Notes: a model not told the origin generated them from the sequence alone. Numbered from the stretch's first letter, positions 1 to 10,535 are shown. The stretch is DNA of 64,000 bases from Scolanthus callimorphus (GCA_033964015.1 CM066912.1:25269605-25333604), one strand, 5' to 3'. A program made the numbers and translations.

Positions 1-299
1 TAATTCCGTGTGTACGGACATCTTCATTAAGTCATTAGTTGTTGTCTGGCAAACGTTTCTGAAATTAAAAGTATTTCAAAAAGGAGGGGCGATTCTTTCT
101 GCACCTAAGGTACATATGGATTCAATTAGCTTAGAAACTGTAGGTTGTTTCGTGATCGAAGCTGCGATTTTTAATTTCTCTCTTGCCTCGGGGTTTTGCA
201 AGGCTTTCAATTTAGAACAAAATAAGGGGTTATGTTTCACTGCTATTTTCGATCCAAGACCAATTTTCCAATAAAAGCGGCATCTCACGATTTTCCTGT

Positions 300-402
300 G
301 TCATTTTGAGAGCATAGCAACATACCAAGTCGTAGAAAGCATCCATTTCCATCGGCTGATTTAGAGAATATAGAGCAATGTTCTCGATTAAATTTGGTTT
401 AT
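300..402. repeat. Fragment of MITE family A
   Basis: An internal piece of the repeat family seen complete at 2723-2950 and 4683-5105. It shares the block containing agcatagcaa, aaagcatc and the ccatcggctgattTAGAGAA stretch with the 4683-4876 copy. Both termini are missing, so it is a truncated relic. Confidence 0.6.
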
Positions 403-465
403 CCGTGACCCTACTTTCGGGAAGGAAAAAATATATACTGAATATTGAATATGCGGAACTGCAAT

Positions 466-625
466 GGTTCCGATGAGAAAAAGACGCAAGCAAAAGCGCA
501 AGGGAACGATTTTCTTGCGTTTACGTTTGCTCTTGCGTTCCGGTGTGGACCACATAATGGAAACGAATGAGTTTGATGTCCTGGCGCTTGCGTTTGCTCT
601 TGCGTTCCGGTGAAAACAAGCACTT
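466..625. repeat. Short direct and inverted repeats around TTTGCTCTTGCGTTCCGGTG
   Basis: The 20-base string TTTGCTCTTGCGTTCCGGTG occurs at about 526 and about 593. Related CGCAAG-rich sequence precedes it near 480-515. It gives only spurious open frames. No protein family is recognised and no terminal repeat is obvious. Confidence 0.45.
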
Positions 626-1336
626 AAAACAAGCAAGCAGGTTTTTCCCAACATGCATGTTGGCACTCAAACATTTTCTTCGCTGGGGGGGCAACTCCCC
701 CCCCCCGACCCTATATTAGCTACGGCCCTGGTTTAAAATGAGAAAGTAATGGCAAAGGAGCCACAAACCCCCTAAAAATGGCTAACTATCTTGTTACCTC
801 CTTGCGGCAATGATCTGGATTAAAGGGGCTGGGTCACGGTTATTTGAATAAATTCGTAAATACAGCTCTAAATTTGCATGTAATCATCCCCAAATCACTT
901 GATATTAGACTAATATGCAATTTAGGTAAGTTTTACCGCAAGACTGCCGATTTTCATACAAAGGTTTGATGTAACTTCAAACTTTGAAAACTGTTCATCC
1001 AAACAAGATTTCAAAAACTCATTGTTGCCATCCGTTTCCATCCGCTCTGTAATAGGTCCATGAAGCTTACAATCATTAGCGCTTTGTAGTAAAAGGGCTA
1101 TTTAACGATCTAGCTTAGTTGATTTTGGCTATCTATCAGCAATTTGGATGTTTTACATCACCAGAGGTGTGGTAAAATCGAGACACCGCTCCGTCTTAAA
1201 TCCTAATAAAACACATTCTTGTGAGCAAAAGTATTGAAACCAGCTGCTTACAAATAGTGAAGGTTATTTCCGAGAGCTAATGTAAAATATGTGTCACTAA
1301 CATAAACTCCAGAGCAGGATCTGCATCTGGGAGAGC
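626..1336. other. No gene recognised
   Basis: AT-rich sequence with a short G/C homopolymer patch near 685-710 (gggggg then cccccccc). I see no coding frame with recognisable protein content and no clear terminal repeats. Confidence 0.5.
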
Positions 1337-1338
1337 TT

Positions 1339-1402
1339 AACCACAGGGTGCCTGTAGGCAGTAACTGAATTATCGTACCACTTTTTGGGCCCCCTGTGGA
1401 TA
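1339..1402. repeat. ~64-bp inverted-repeat element, copy 1
   Basis: Starts AACCACAGGGTGCC and ends GGGCCCCCTGTGGATAA. The CCACAGGG at 1341-1348 pairs with CCCTGTGG at 1392-1399. The middle holds gaattatcgtaccactttt. A near-identical copy lies at 3670-3731 with unrelated flanks, so this is a very short mobile or structured repeat. Confidence 0.55.
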
Positions 1403-1599
1403 ACCCCGGACAACAGGTGACCTCCCCTTCCCTGTAAAGAATAAAATGCAGGTCGGTAGCAGCACGTAATGCATTTGACGGAGATGTAATGATTTGGTTT
1501 ATTCTGAGTTGACACCAATATGCTGTGCAAGACAAAATTATTGGGCGAATGTTGATAAAAGAGGAAAGAAAAGAAGGGTAATGGTATAATTTAGGTTTA

Positions 1600-1795
1600 A
1601 TAGGCCTCCTCGGCTTGGGCGTAATGTTTTCCCATTTCAGATCACGTGGCATTCCCATGAGTATTCTTTCTTTGTTTTTCTGCTCCGCACCGAAGGATAT
1701 GAATAAGGAAGCATTCCAAACAAAGAAAGATTATCCAAATGAATGCCACGTGATCTGAAATGGGAAAACATTACGCTCAAGCCGAGGAGGTCTAT
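1600..1795. repeat. Foldback element, family B
   Basis: The left arm (1600-1655, starting with GCCTCCTCGGCTTGGG) is inverted at 1741-1795 (ending CCGAGGAGGTCTATT), with a ~85-base loop. One arm recurs alone at 15479-15533, which shows it is dispersed in the genome. Confidence 0.75.
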
Positions 1796-1803
1796 TTAGT
1801 CCA

Positions 1804-2490
1804 GTTCGCAAGAAGAAAGCAAAATGACCATCTAGGTTTGTTAACTTTCATCAACTGCCCAATAAGTACATATTTGGGCTGTGCCGAAACTCAATTTGTA
1901 TTGGTAATAGACCCTTTTTCCAAAATGGCCGCCGAAAATTCAAATCGATTTTTGTTAAAATGAGCACCAGCACTAGAACACACATCATCACTTTAATAAA
2001 ACTACAAAAATTACCTGCATTATATCCAATATCTCCCGAGAAAACGAACAGATTTACAGACGTTTGTATGACTGGGGGTATGCGTCGTACAAATCTCTGT
2101 AAAATTTTAAATTTTCAGACTCTGCTAGCCTTTGGCATAACGAAAATTTAAAGTATTACTAATGTGAGGATGCTCTTTCTAGTGCCAGTATTTGATTTTC
2201 AGTCAGTTTAACTTTAAGACATGTGAATTTGCGGCGGCCATTTTGGAAAAAGGTCTATTAACACCCTGGGGACTATGCTAATATGCTATATAAAAGAACG
2301 CACATGGACCACACCATATCACTTCACTTGATGTCCAGCAGTTGTGGACTCGTTTGACAGCCCTCCCACCCACACTCTAGAGTTAGTCGGGTTGATCCTA
2401 TCTACATCATCTCTCGCCTGGCCTAGGCTTGCTCCAGACCACAGCGATTCCCACACGTTATTATCATAACAATACACAGGGAGGAATACA
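1804..2490. other. No gene recognised
   Basis: The two open frames of 60-70 codons here have no recognisable motif. The string CCAAAATGGCCGCCG near 1918 and its inverse near 2230-2246 bracket a ~330-base stretch that may be a further diverged foldback. Confidence 0.4.
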
Positions 2491-2491
2491 C

Positions 2492-2671
2492 TAGATCAGA
2501 TTTCGTATGACTGTGAAAAGTACCGTGACACGGCGCGGTACTTTCACGGTGGCGGTACGGAACCTGACCTGCTGTAGATACCGAATGAAATCGCGTAGTC
2601 GCGGTACGGTCACGGTCGCGGCGCGGTACAACTCTTTCGCACTTTTCACAGTCATACGAAATCTGCTCTAT
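2492..2671. repeat. Foldback element with CGCGGTAC-rich arms
   Basis: The terminal inverted repeat TAGATCAGATTTCGTATGAC / GTCATACGAAATCTGCTCTA is about 28 bases long. It flanks a core rich in cggtac and cacggt motifs that can itself fold. There is no coding potential. Confidence 0.7.
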
Positions 2672-2722
2672 CCTTTTCGAACGTAAGCAGTGTGAACATT
2701 AACAGACCTCTGGTCTTATTTC

Positions 2723-2950
2723 TTAAAGAGCCTGTGTCAGCCACTCCTTTGTTGTTGTTTTCGTTCGACATTAAAGACGAATTACGTGTAGAAATTTCTC
2801 GTTAATAAACATCTAAAAACACATTTCACATTTGATTTACTAAATTCTATCAAGAAATTGCTATATATTCTCTAAATCAGCCATGGAAAGGGATGCTTTC
2901 TCCGACTTGGTATGTTGCTAGGCTGTGAAAATGGCGGTTGACATAGGCTT
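2723..2950. repeat. MITE family A, full copy
   Basis: Begins TTAAAGAGCCTGTGTCAGCC and ends in the diverged inverse, ATGGCGGTTGACATAGGCTT. The internal block 'ccatggaaa-ggatgctttctcc' is shared with the 4683-5105 and 62225-62357 copies. TTAA at the left edge may be part of the target site. Confidence 0.7.
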
Positions 2951-3104
2951 TGTTGATAAACCGTGACACCATGATGATAAATATATTTTATTAGATGTTT
3001 TTTCATATAATGAGGCGAATATTTAACGAGTTGCGGACGTAGTTTTTCCGAGCCCCGAGTGTTTGACTGGCCAGGATGCCGAATTTATGACCCGATTCCG
3101 ACAG

Positions 3105-3350
3105 GACTTTCTGTCGTAAGATTTAAATATCGTGCGCCGCCATACACGGGCCGATTTTTCGTCGCGAGACAAAAATCCAGACTCATTGGCTCGTCCGTGG
3201 TGACCGCGACGAGCTTACGACAATATTTTTCGTCCGCTCGTTTTATCAAACATGTTTGATTTTCAAATCTTCGCAGACAAGATATCGTCTCGTGTGTGGC
3301 GGCGCGCGATATTTTGTCGTAAACTCGCGAGTCACCACGCACGAGCCGCT
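3105..3350. repeat. CG-rich inverted repeat
   Basis: The sequence around 3119-3152 (atcgtgcgccgccatacacg) is inverted at about 3285-3325 (cgtgtgtggcggcgcgcgat). A second motif pair (gagacaaaaatcc / ggattttttgtcg) lies further out. It is probably a diverged foldback transposon with no coding content. Confidence 0.5.
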
Positions 3351-3669
3351 CAGTCAGGATTTTTTGTCGAAAAATGTCTGTGGCCTTTTCCCAGACAATG
3401 GACTATTGTGTGGACGTCCCGCGCGATTTGATTGGCTAATACACGAATGGCTTTGCGATTGACCAATCAAGGACGACGTTATCACTGAACCACCTACTCG
3501 TAACAGTTATCTAATCCCTTGCAAAATGCACTCTACTTATACTTGTTAACCCACTTTGAAAAAATACAAAACAGCTGCTTTTAAATAATGACTAATTATA
3601 AGAAGACAATGCTAAAAATGCCGTAATTACAATAAACACAAGAATCAAGCTATTCAGCTGGAAGAGCTA

Positions 3670-3731
3670 AACCACAGGGTGCCCGGGCGCTTACTTAATT
3701 ATCGTATCACTTTATGGGCCCCCTGTGGATA
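3670..3731. repeat. ~64-bp inverted-repeat element, copy 2
   Basis: Copy of the 1339-1402 element. ACCACAGGGTGCCC and GGGCCCCCTGTGGATAA are conserved at the ends, and the centre reads ttaattatcgtatcacttt. The flanks do not match those of copy 1. Confidence 0.55.
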
Positions 3732-3961
3732 AGCTTGGCTAAAGTGACCACAATTGTTGTGTTTCTGCTGTGAAACTGTCATTCAATCGAGACATAATTT
3801 TGAAATGTTTTCAAAAAATAATCCTAAAGTGAACGCCGTTGTTTTTGTACTTAGATGTAGTAAGCAATAATCATAGCTAGACCACAAACACAAAGAAATC
3901 ACAAATCTAGGTTTGCTTCATGCCAACTTGAATCAGAGTAAATTGGCTTAAAGTTTCTTTG

Positions 3962-4609
3962 GACAATCGATACATACTAGCGCCCCCACACGAGAAAACC
4001 GGACAAATTTAGAAGCTATTACTTAATTGTCAGGCCCCAAGGGGCTGAGACCCGCTGGGAAATATAAATTTCGATTCTCAACTCATTTGAGTGTTCCTAT
4101 GTAAGGGGGTTCCGATCTTTTTTTCTTTTTGTTGCTACGCACCCTTGTTGCTACATTGTGGGCTTCCCGCAATGCGTTCGCGCTTGCCAAAAAAGGCGGG
4201 GAAACCGCCAGTTTCTAGTTTAAAAAAGTGTTCCAGTTTTTGGAGAAGAAATTGCTTTGCTTTTTCTGCAGCTCGAATTGCAAAAGACAATCGATACATA
4301 CTAGCGCCCCCACACGAGAAAACCGGACAAATTTAGAAGCTATTACTTAATTGTCAGGCCCCAAGGGGCTGAGACCCGCTGGGAAATATAAATTTCGATT
4401 CTCAACTCATTTGAGTGTTCCTATGTAAGGGGGTTCCGATCTTTTTTTCTTTTTGTTGCTACGCACCCTTGTTGCTACATTGTGGGCTTCCCGCAATGCG
4501 TTCGCGCTTGCCAAAAAAGGCGGGGAAACCGCCAGTTTCTAGTTTAAAAAAGTGTTCCAGTTTTTGGAGAAGAAATTGCTTTGCTTTTTCTGCAGCTCGA
4601 ATTGCAAAA
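3962..4609. repeat. Recent 324-bp tandem duplication
   Basis: Units 3962-4285 and 4286-4609 are in direct orientation with a period of 324 bases and look essentially identical. Each begins GACAATCGATACATACTAGC and ends ..GAATTGCAAAAGA. Each contains a short hairpin (GGCCCCAAGGGGCT) and a translated stretch of 66 codons that is the same in both. That frame has no recognised domain and I do not call it a gene. Confidence 0.9.
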
Positions 4610-4682
4610 GAAACTATTTGCTAAAACCTATGGAACTAAGCGGACTACTAGTTCGATGCACATCTTTCAAAAGGCGCTAAAT

Positions 4683-4876
4683 TAAAGAGCCTGTGTCAGC
4701 CGCTGTTTTGACAGCATAGCAAGTCGGCGAAAGCATCTATTTCCATCGGTTGATCTAGAGAATACAGAACAATGTTCTCGATTGAATTTGGTAAGTCAAG
4801 TATGAAACTTTGTTTTTAGATGTTGATTTAGAGAACGAAAACAATAACAAAGAGTGGCTGACGCCAGCTCTTTAAA
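4683..4876. repeat. MITE family A, inverted copy
   Basis: Starts ATTAAAGAGCCTGTGTCAGC and ends GGCTGACGCCAGCTCTTTAA. The internal block reads in the opposite direction to the 2723-2950 copy. It directly abuts the next copy at 4873, sharing the TTTAAAGAGCC boundary. Confidence 0.75.
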
Positions 4877-5105
4877 GAGCCCTTGTCAGCCACTCCTTTG
4901 TTATTGTTTTCAGTCGATATCAGACAACGAATTACATGTAGAAATCTTGAAATAGTCTTATAAAAACAAAGTTCTATTATTCATTTATCGAAAACAGTCG
5001 AAAATATTGCACTACATCCCCTAAATCAGCCGATGGAAATGGATGCTTTCTCCGTCTCGGTATGTTGCTAGGCTGACAAAATGGCGGCTGACGCCGGCTC
5101 CTTAA
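4873..5105. repeat. MITE family A, copy abutting a receptor gene
   Basis: Runs from TTTAAAGAGCCCTTGTCAGC to GGCTGACGCCGGCTCCTTAA. The right-hand TTAA supplies the stop codon of the minus-strand receptor at 5102-6174. Together with the inverted copy at 4683-4876 it forms a 420-base composite. Confidence 0.8.
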
Positions 5106-6174
5106 CTCGTTTCACTCTCCAACTCTGGAAGGAGGACCTCCTCTCTCGGCACCACTCTCACACAGGGAATCTTCATCGCTCGGCCGTTGGTGTTACCCTT
5201 CTCGTGTCCATCACCAGGAATAACCATCTCTCGCTCGTTCAAGCCCTTCAACGTCGAATTCACACTCCGCCTCTCCATTAGAATCCTAAACAATTTCACC
5301 GAGCGTAGATTCAACAACGTGACGATTGCTCTACGGAAATCCGGCATTCTGAGCGCGTACAAAAACTGATTTCCTGCGCAATTCAACAGAGTAAGCAAGA
5401 ACTGTAAATCTTTTAACCAGTGAATTGTTGAGCATGCGCAGGAGAAGCATAAATTGATGACATAATTCATGGCGCAAGACGGGAGTAGACACAGTGTGAA
5501 GAATGCGAGGATGATGAGGAATGACTTGGTTACTTCCGTTCAAACACGATAGCTTTACTGCGCATTTGGCGCTGCTGGTACGAACCCCATCTTAAAACTT
5601 GAGCCCGCAATTTGCCGTAGACGCGGACATACACAAAAGTTATGATAATAAGTGCCGAAGCAATGGCCGTGTTGGCAAAAATAAAAGCGAAAATATAAAA
5701 TCCTGTAGCGAAGTAAAGACAGGGTAAGCTTAATGAGGTTCCCCAAATTAGAAGGGAAATAACGAAGACTCTTTTAGTAGTCAAGGCTCTCTTGTACAAT
5801 GACGTCACAGTTAGGTATCGATCTATCGTCAACGCTGATAGGCTGAGAAGTGAGGCTGTGCACGATATGAAGTAAACGAGGTGGACTATGTGGGTTGATT
5901 TCGCTATGGCGTAGTGGAGCGCTTCCCTTATATGGTATACCATGAAAGCTGGTTCAGTCACCGCACCAATCAGCAAGTCGGAGATAGCGAGATTCAAGAC
6001 GAAATAGTGGAAAGGAGAGCGAAGATTTCGATGTGGGTCCTTTGCCATGGCAACGCAGACAAGTAGGTTTCCTGGAATAGTTATGCAGCAAAGGATTGCG
6101 GAGAGGACAGCGGTTGTTGTTGATAGCGCATGCGTTGGCCAGACGTCATCGCAAATGTTTTGTTCGAAAGCCAT
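5102..6174 (-). pseudogene. Rhodopsin-like (class A) GPCR broken by one frameshift
   Basis: A seven-transmembrane receptor expected in the plasma membrane and coupling to G proteins; its ligand is unknown. The first 214 codons (6174 down to 5533) give the N-terminus, TM1 (PGNLLVC), TM2 (NLAISDLLIG, D2.50 at residue 66), TM3 ending in DRY (118-120), TM4 and TM5. The frame then stops (FERK*). The neighbouring frame continues with TM6 (SFLIILAFFTLCLLPSC), TM7 (NCAGNQFLY in place of NPxxY) and a long charged tail. The break at about 5531-5534 fits one missing G after GAACGGAAG, so it is either an inactivating deletion or an assembly error. I chose the ATG at 6174 because it aligns with the start of the intact paralogue at 25940. 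The gene is intronless. The stop codon lies in the end of the adjoining MITE, so the original C-terminus may be lost. Confidence 0.85.
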
Positions 6175-6211
6175 GTTGCTTGGCACACTTTTAATCCCGT
6201 AAAACGGCAAA

Positions 6212-6822
6212 GATGTCTTGAATCTTGGTTAGAGTATTGAATTCGCGCAGTACTCGTTGGAGAGTGCAAGTCGCTGACAATAATAATATAAGACAAAATG
6301 GAAGCTTGTGATTTGCTGAAGTATATTCCAGTTTCTGAGTTTAATTCTCAGACGACATGCTGTTTATGTTGCTGCTTTTTCACCTTGTTTTGCTCTTCCA
6401 GTGCTTGCTTATCGTTTCCGTCGTGCAGAAAAGTTTATTGAGTCTAGGAGATGCACTCGAACTCCACGTTCATGTTGATCCCCTATACTGCAATATTCTG
6501 TCGTTAAGACTGATTTCTTTACGATTTTATAATGGAAGTTGTTCTCCTGTAGCCCTTGTCGCTTGCTCAGAGCTTGCTAAGAGCCCTGAAAATAGCAAAG
6601 CATCGTTATATTATTACCTGGCTGAATGCTTCTTAATGCCAAACGGCGTGTTCTGACAACAACAGTCACTTTCTCTTTGTCTATCAATTACAAGTTCGAG
6701 ATTTCTATGAGTCAAACGATGGCCCGTAGCCTCTATCTATTGACTCTTAGTAGAAACCCACTCGCATACTATCACGAATCCTGCAATCTGATTGGCTCCG
6801 CTACTCACTATCTATCACGTAT
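6212..6822. other. Upstream region of the broken GPCR; no gene recognised
   Basis: A 99-codon plus-strand frame at 6357-6656 begins with ATG and has a hydrophobic start, but it has no recognisable domain or splice signal. The stretch near 6740-6820 shares sequence with 9255-9325 (family C arm). No promoter motif is convincing. Confidence 0.4.
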
Positions 6823-7006
6823 TAGTCAAATCACACTAGTGGTATATTATCAATGCTGCGTTCTGATTGGTTGAGCTACTAGTAGGCTATAAGTTATAGC
6901 CTACTAGTAGCGAAAAGTGTCGGATTTGAAAGCCAGAAATGGCAAATGACCAGAACAAAAACATTTTTTTGGCAATACAAATTGACCTACTAGTGTGATT
7001 TGACTA
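6823..7006. repeat. Foldback with internal perfect palindrome
   Basis: The outer arms TAGTCAAATCACACTAGT (6823-6840) and ACTAGTGTGATTTGACTA (6989-7006) are exact inverses. Inside lies the palindrome 6875-6911, GCTACTAGTAGGCTATAA and its inverse. A CCAAT-type ATTGG motif sits between them. Confidence 0.75.
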
Positions 7007-7009
7007 AAA

Positions 7010-7053
7010 CAATTATTCCTCTCGCCCTCATGGCCTCTGAGTCAATAGCCCAT

Positions 7054-7084
<31 letters not shown>

Positions 7085-7085
7085 G

Positions 7086-7112
<27 letters not shown>
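7010..7112. repeat. Palindromic element
   Basis: CAATTATTCCTC at the left is inverted as GAGGAATAATTG at the right. The two ~45-base arms carry GAGTCAATAGCCCATTCGG and its inverse around a short loop (ccttcgg). Confidence 0.75.
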
Positions 7113-7119
<7 letters not shown>

Positions 7120-7364
7120 GATAGTGAGTAGCGAAAACGCTAGGAAGCGCAAACCTTTCTAGAACCATGAAAGTAAATACGTTTTAGCAACAACTCGAAG
7201 GTAGTGTGCCAGTGGGTTTCCACTAAAACAATTAGACAACTTGTTCTCGTTTTATGAGTCAAATAGTCAACACGGCGCTACGCCCCTCGTTAGTTATCTG
7301 TATTGACTCATAGACTCGAACACGTAATATGATTGTTAATTGTGGTGTACTCACTATCTATTTA
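7113..7364. repeat. MITE family C, copy 1
   Basis: The terminal inverted repeats are TTAAATAGATAGTGAGTA and TACTCACTATCTATTTAA. The internal sequence (ATGAAAGTAAATACGTTTTA, then CAGTGGGTTTCCACTAAAAC) recurs at 7669-7865 and 9326-9545. Confidence 0.8.
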
Positions 7365-7480
7365 ACCATTATCCTGCGAGATTGCGCAGAATATCGTCTG
7401 ATACTTAGCCGACGAGGGACGAAGTCCCGAGTTGGCTAAAATCAGACGATATTCTGCAAAATCGAGCAGGATAATGGTTT
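7364..7480. repeat. Palindromic element
   Basis: Starts AACCATTATCCTGC and ends GCAGGATAATGGTT. The arms of about 50 bases contain CAGAATATCGTCTGA and its inverse, with a short loop around 7420. Confidence 0.8.
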
Positions 7481-7665
7481 TATTATTCAGCACATCGATA
7501 GCACAAAAACCCCCGAAAAAAATGACTTTTGTGTATTATTTACGAGCTCGAAACATCATATTTTCCTCAGAGACGGATATCGCAGGATAGCTGTCATGTA
7601 CAGAAGACAGCTATTGGCGTTCCAATGACCATATTTGGGCAGTTCATCGATGTGCTGAATAATAA
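7481..7665. repeat. Palindromic element with TATTATTCAGCA ends
   Basis: TATTATTCAGCACATCGAT at the left is matched by ATCGATGTGCTGAATAATA at the right, giving ~19-base terminal inverted repeats. The same kind of end occurs at 38985 and 39377. Confidence 0.75.
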
Positions 7666-7668
7666 CAC

Positions 7669-7865
7669 GTAATAGATAGTGAGTAGCGAAAAAACTTTCT
7701 GAAACCATGAAAGTAAATACGTTTTAGCAGCAACTCGTAGGTAGTGTGGCAGTGGGTTTCTATTAAAACAATTAGACTACTCATTGAATTCTCGTTTTCT
7801 ATGAGTCAAATAGTCAACTCGGCGCTATGCGCCTCGTTAACTATCTATTGACTCTTCTAAAACTC
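7669..7865. repeat. MITE family C, copy 2
   Basis: Begins CGTAATAGATAGTGAGTAGC. Shares the body with the 7113-7364 copy (ATGAAAGTAAATACGTTTTA; GAGTCAAATAGTCAACNCGG). The right end is truncated near ATTGACTC. Confidence 0.7.
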
Positions 7866-7886
7866 ATGAATAGTCAATCAGGCAAA

Positions 7887-8245
7887 CACAATGGAAATCA
7901 GGACCATGAAGGCCGTTTGTATACCCCGATAGAAATTAGCATTTTGGGGAGTCCATGAATATTTTCAGGGAACAGCTGTTCTGATTGGTTGCCATATCAT
8001 AATGGTGCTCAATCAGCCAGAAACGATATAGAACTGCTGCGCACTGAACTGAATCTGATATAGAACTCCGGTGACGTCACAGTTCTATATCAGATCCAGT
8101 TCAGTGAGCACAGTTCTCTATCAAGTTGCTCACTGAGCATCAGTAATGATAAGACAACCCACCAGAACAGCATGTTTCTCCGATAATATTCATGGAGACC
8201 CCATCTCTTACAAACGCTCTGTGGTCATGATTTCCACCTTTTCCC
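7887..8245. repeat. Long inverted repeat with nested palindrome
   Basis: The outer arms at about 7890-7925 (GGAAATCAGGACCATGAAGG) and 8210-8240 (inverse, GTGGTCATGATTTCC) enclose a second palindrome near 8018-8140. That palindrome centres on ATATAGAACTCCGGTGACG and its inverse. It is foldback transposon material and non-coding. Confidence 0.65.
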
Positions 8246-9116
8246 GTAACCTACGAAAAAAGAACGCATGTTAGAAATGAACACGTGCATTTTGTAAAAC
8301 GATAGTTCATTTATCACATTTATTAATTTTCGGCGGCCATGATTTAAACATCCAACAACGACTCGGGCAGTGCCGACCACCCCTCTGTGAACATTTCGTG
8401 AAACGAGCCAAAACGGACATCTTTGACAATTATTTGGTAATACTTGAGTTAATTGGGCTCAAAATCATGCACAGATAAATGAATTTAACTCACCCGTCCA
8501 AGTTACTCTACTTGGCGAGTCCGTACGAACCGCACTGCTTTGTTAAACGAGAATGAATCGGCAAATTGCATATGATGCATTACGCGCATGACAAAGAAAA
8601 TTTCGTCAAAGAAATTTGAATCATAAAAAGAATAACAAAACAATAGGAAACACTGCCCCCGAAACTAATGACAAGTAGCCCTTTCTTTGCAAAAGCCAAT
8701 CAGAAAGCCCTAACATTATTATAGGTATCGCTAATACATTCATTTCTTGTCTATGACATTTGAACGGCATTTCTTTGCTCATCATTATTATAGGTAAATA
8801 AGTGACAGCTATTCCAAAGGGAATTCTTCTCTTTTGAAAGTCATGTAATTATGAACAGACCTTTTGTCCCAACACAGAAGATATGTCAATTATTCGGAAC
8901 GCCTCTCTAAATACACTATTCGTAATGAAAAGCTCTCATTGTCAATCTCTTGTTTTCCATTTCAAAATAGCTAAACAATACAACTTGAAGCCAGTCTATA
9001 CCAGATTTCTTATTCTCGATTTCAATGAAGTAGTTCTCACAAATTTATTTCTTTTTTTTTTAACTACAATAGCTTGGAATATGAATTATTACTGGCAACC
9101 GTTTTAGAAGTAGTTA
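8246..9116. other. No gene recognised
   Basis: AT-rich. A 74-codon frame at 8883-9107 shows no domain. No terminal repeats were noticed. Confidence 0.45.
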
Positions 9117-9209
9117 ACAAAACTCGCTGTCGTGTTTTATCGGCAGATAGAAACACTCGGCTTCGCCTCGTGTTTCTATCTGCCGATAAAACACTCCAGC
9201 GAGTTTTGT
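9117..9209. repeat. Palindromic element
   Basis: CAAAACTCGCTG is inverted as CAGCGAGTTTTG. The inner arms are CGTGTTTTATCGGCAGATAG and its inverse around the loop ggcttcgcc. It is nearly a perfect hairpin. Confidence 0.8.
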
Positions 9210-9249
9210 AAACATTACATAGAAAATTCAAACTCGTTGTCTAATTGTT

Positions 9250-9545
9250 AATTAGTACAAACCCACTCGCATACCATCACGAATCCTGCAATCTGATTGG
9301 CTCCGCTACTCACTATCTATCACGTAATAGATAGTGAGTAGCGAAAAACTTCCTAAAACCATGAAAGTAAATACGTTTTAGCAACAACTCGAAGGTAGTG
9401 TGCCAGTGGGTTTCCACTAAAACAATTAGACAACTCGTTCTCGTTTTATGAGTCAAATAGTCAACACGGCTCTACGTCTCTCGTTAACTATCTGTATTGA
9501 CTCATAGACTCGAACGGGTAATCTGATTGTTAATTGTGGTGTAAG
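9250..9545. repeat. MITE family C, copy 3 with inverted partner
   Basis: The left part (CGCTACTCACTATCTATCAC) is the inverse of the following GATAGTGAGTAGCG, which makes a hairpin centred near 9325. The body then repeats the family C sequence found at 7113 and 7669, ending with TTGTTAATTGTGGTGTA. Confidence 0.75.
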
Positions 9546-10192
9546 TGCTAAAAGTAAACTATGCAATGCAATGTATTGAAAGAAGCTTTACGAGTGATAT
9601 AACAGTTTCTATGAATTCATGGTTCAAACTGTGTTCTCTAGTGAAAGGACGTACTAATTCGCATGTATCTTCGTTCCGTATACAATTTCATGAAGTAACT
9701 TGCGTAAGAAGTAAAATACTCTTTGGCACAATTTCAGTGGGCGACTTGAATTATGATCTTCTCAAATACTTAAAACTAGGATCTCATATTACACGTTTAT
9801 AAAATCATGTCGCCATGTAATCTCTGGTAAACCTATCGTCTGTGCCCATGTATATTTAATTTCTCTTCCCCAAAAAACTTTAAACTAATGAATTGATAAT
9901 AGTTTGACGTTTCGAAGCGAAGGGCGGAAAAGTAAGCGAATTAACGAATTTACATAAATATGGAACCTAAATTAACACATTGAATCGCTTTTCACGTCGA
10001 GACTTGGTCTGAGGTCGAGCTTGCGTATATAAGCAGAGTCAGTCAAAACTACATTTTGATAGTCTTTTTACTTTAAACAAAGTAATAAGTCGCAAGAATT
10101 TGAATACTTTTAATAGGCACATTTGAAATCAGAATGTTTGGAATTCGAGAAAAATTATGCAAAATAATTTCCATATAATACTTATAAATTGA
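9546..10192. other. No gene recognised
   Basis: An 85-codon frame at 9545-9802 has no recognisable motif. The rest is AT-rich with no terminal repeat seen. Confidence 0.4.
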
Positions 10193-10535
10193 GACTTTAA
10201 GGTCTCTGTAAACCCGTGAGGGGTGTCTTCGGAAAAAAATCTCGTCGCGTCGCAATTTATGCTATGATAATCAGCTATATATCATTTTAAAGCTAAAATA
10301 TTGCTCTATCTTATGAAGTTGTTTAGTTTATCGAAGTTTAATTTTTTCTTGTTTTTTTAAGACCCCGAACTAAAAACTACCACTAGCGGTAGACCACTAG
10401 CGGTTTGTTGCACAATTTCACACGTTATCGGACTTTAGTCTCGGGGAAATGAACTGCAAAACCGTGTCAGCGATTTTCGATATTTTGCATATTTACGAAA
10501 ATATTAGGTCGCGAAGTTGAAAGTCGCATTTTTTA
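10193..10535. repeat. Interspersed repeat D, copy 1
   Basis: About 330 bases starting GGTCTCTGTAAACCCGTGAG. It is repeated in the same orientation at 27337-27655 with mostly single-base differences and one internal deletion in each. Function unknown; it could be a SINE or a non-autonomous DNA element. Confidence 0.7.

Noticed and set aside
4048..4085. Hammerhead-like CTGAGA...GGGAAA in the 324-bp duplication
   Set aside because: One core base is missing, and the sequences around it cannot form stem I.
4091..4624. Duplicate 66-residue frames in the two 324-bp units
   Set aside because: Identity comes from the recent duplication. There is no family resemblance and no other sign of coding.
6175..6210. 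GPCR start at the TTG at 6210
   Set aside because: Non-ATG. The ATG at 6174 aligns with the N-terminus of the intact paralogue.
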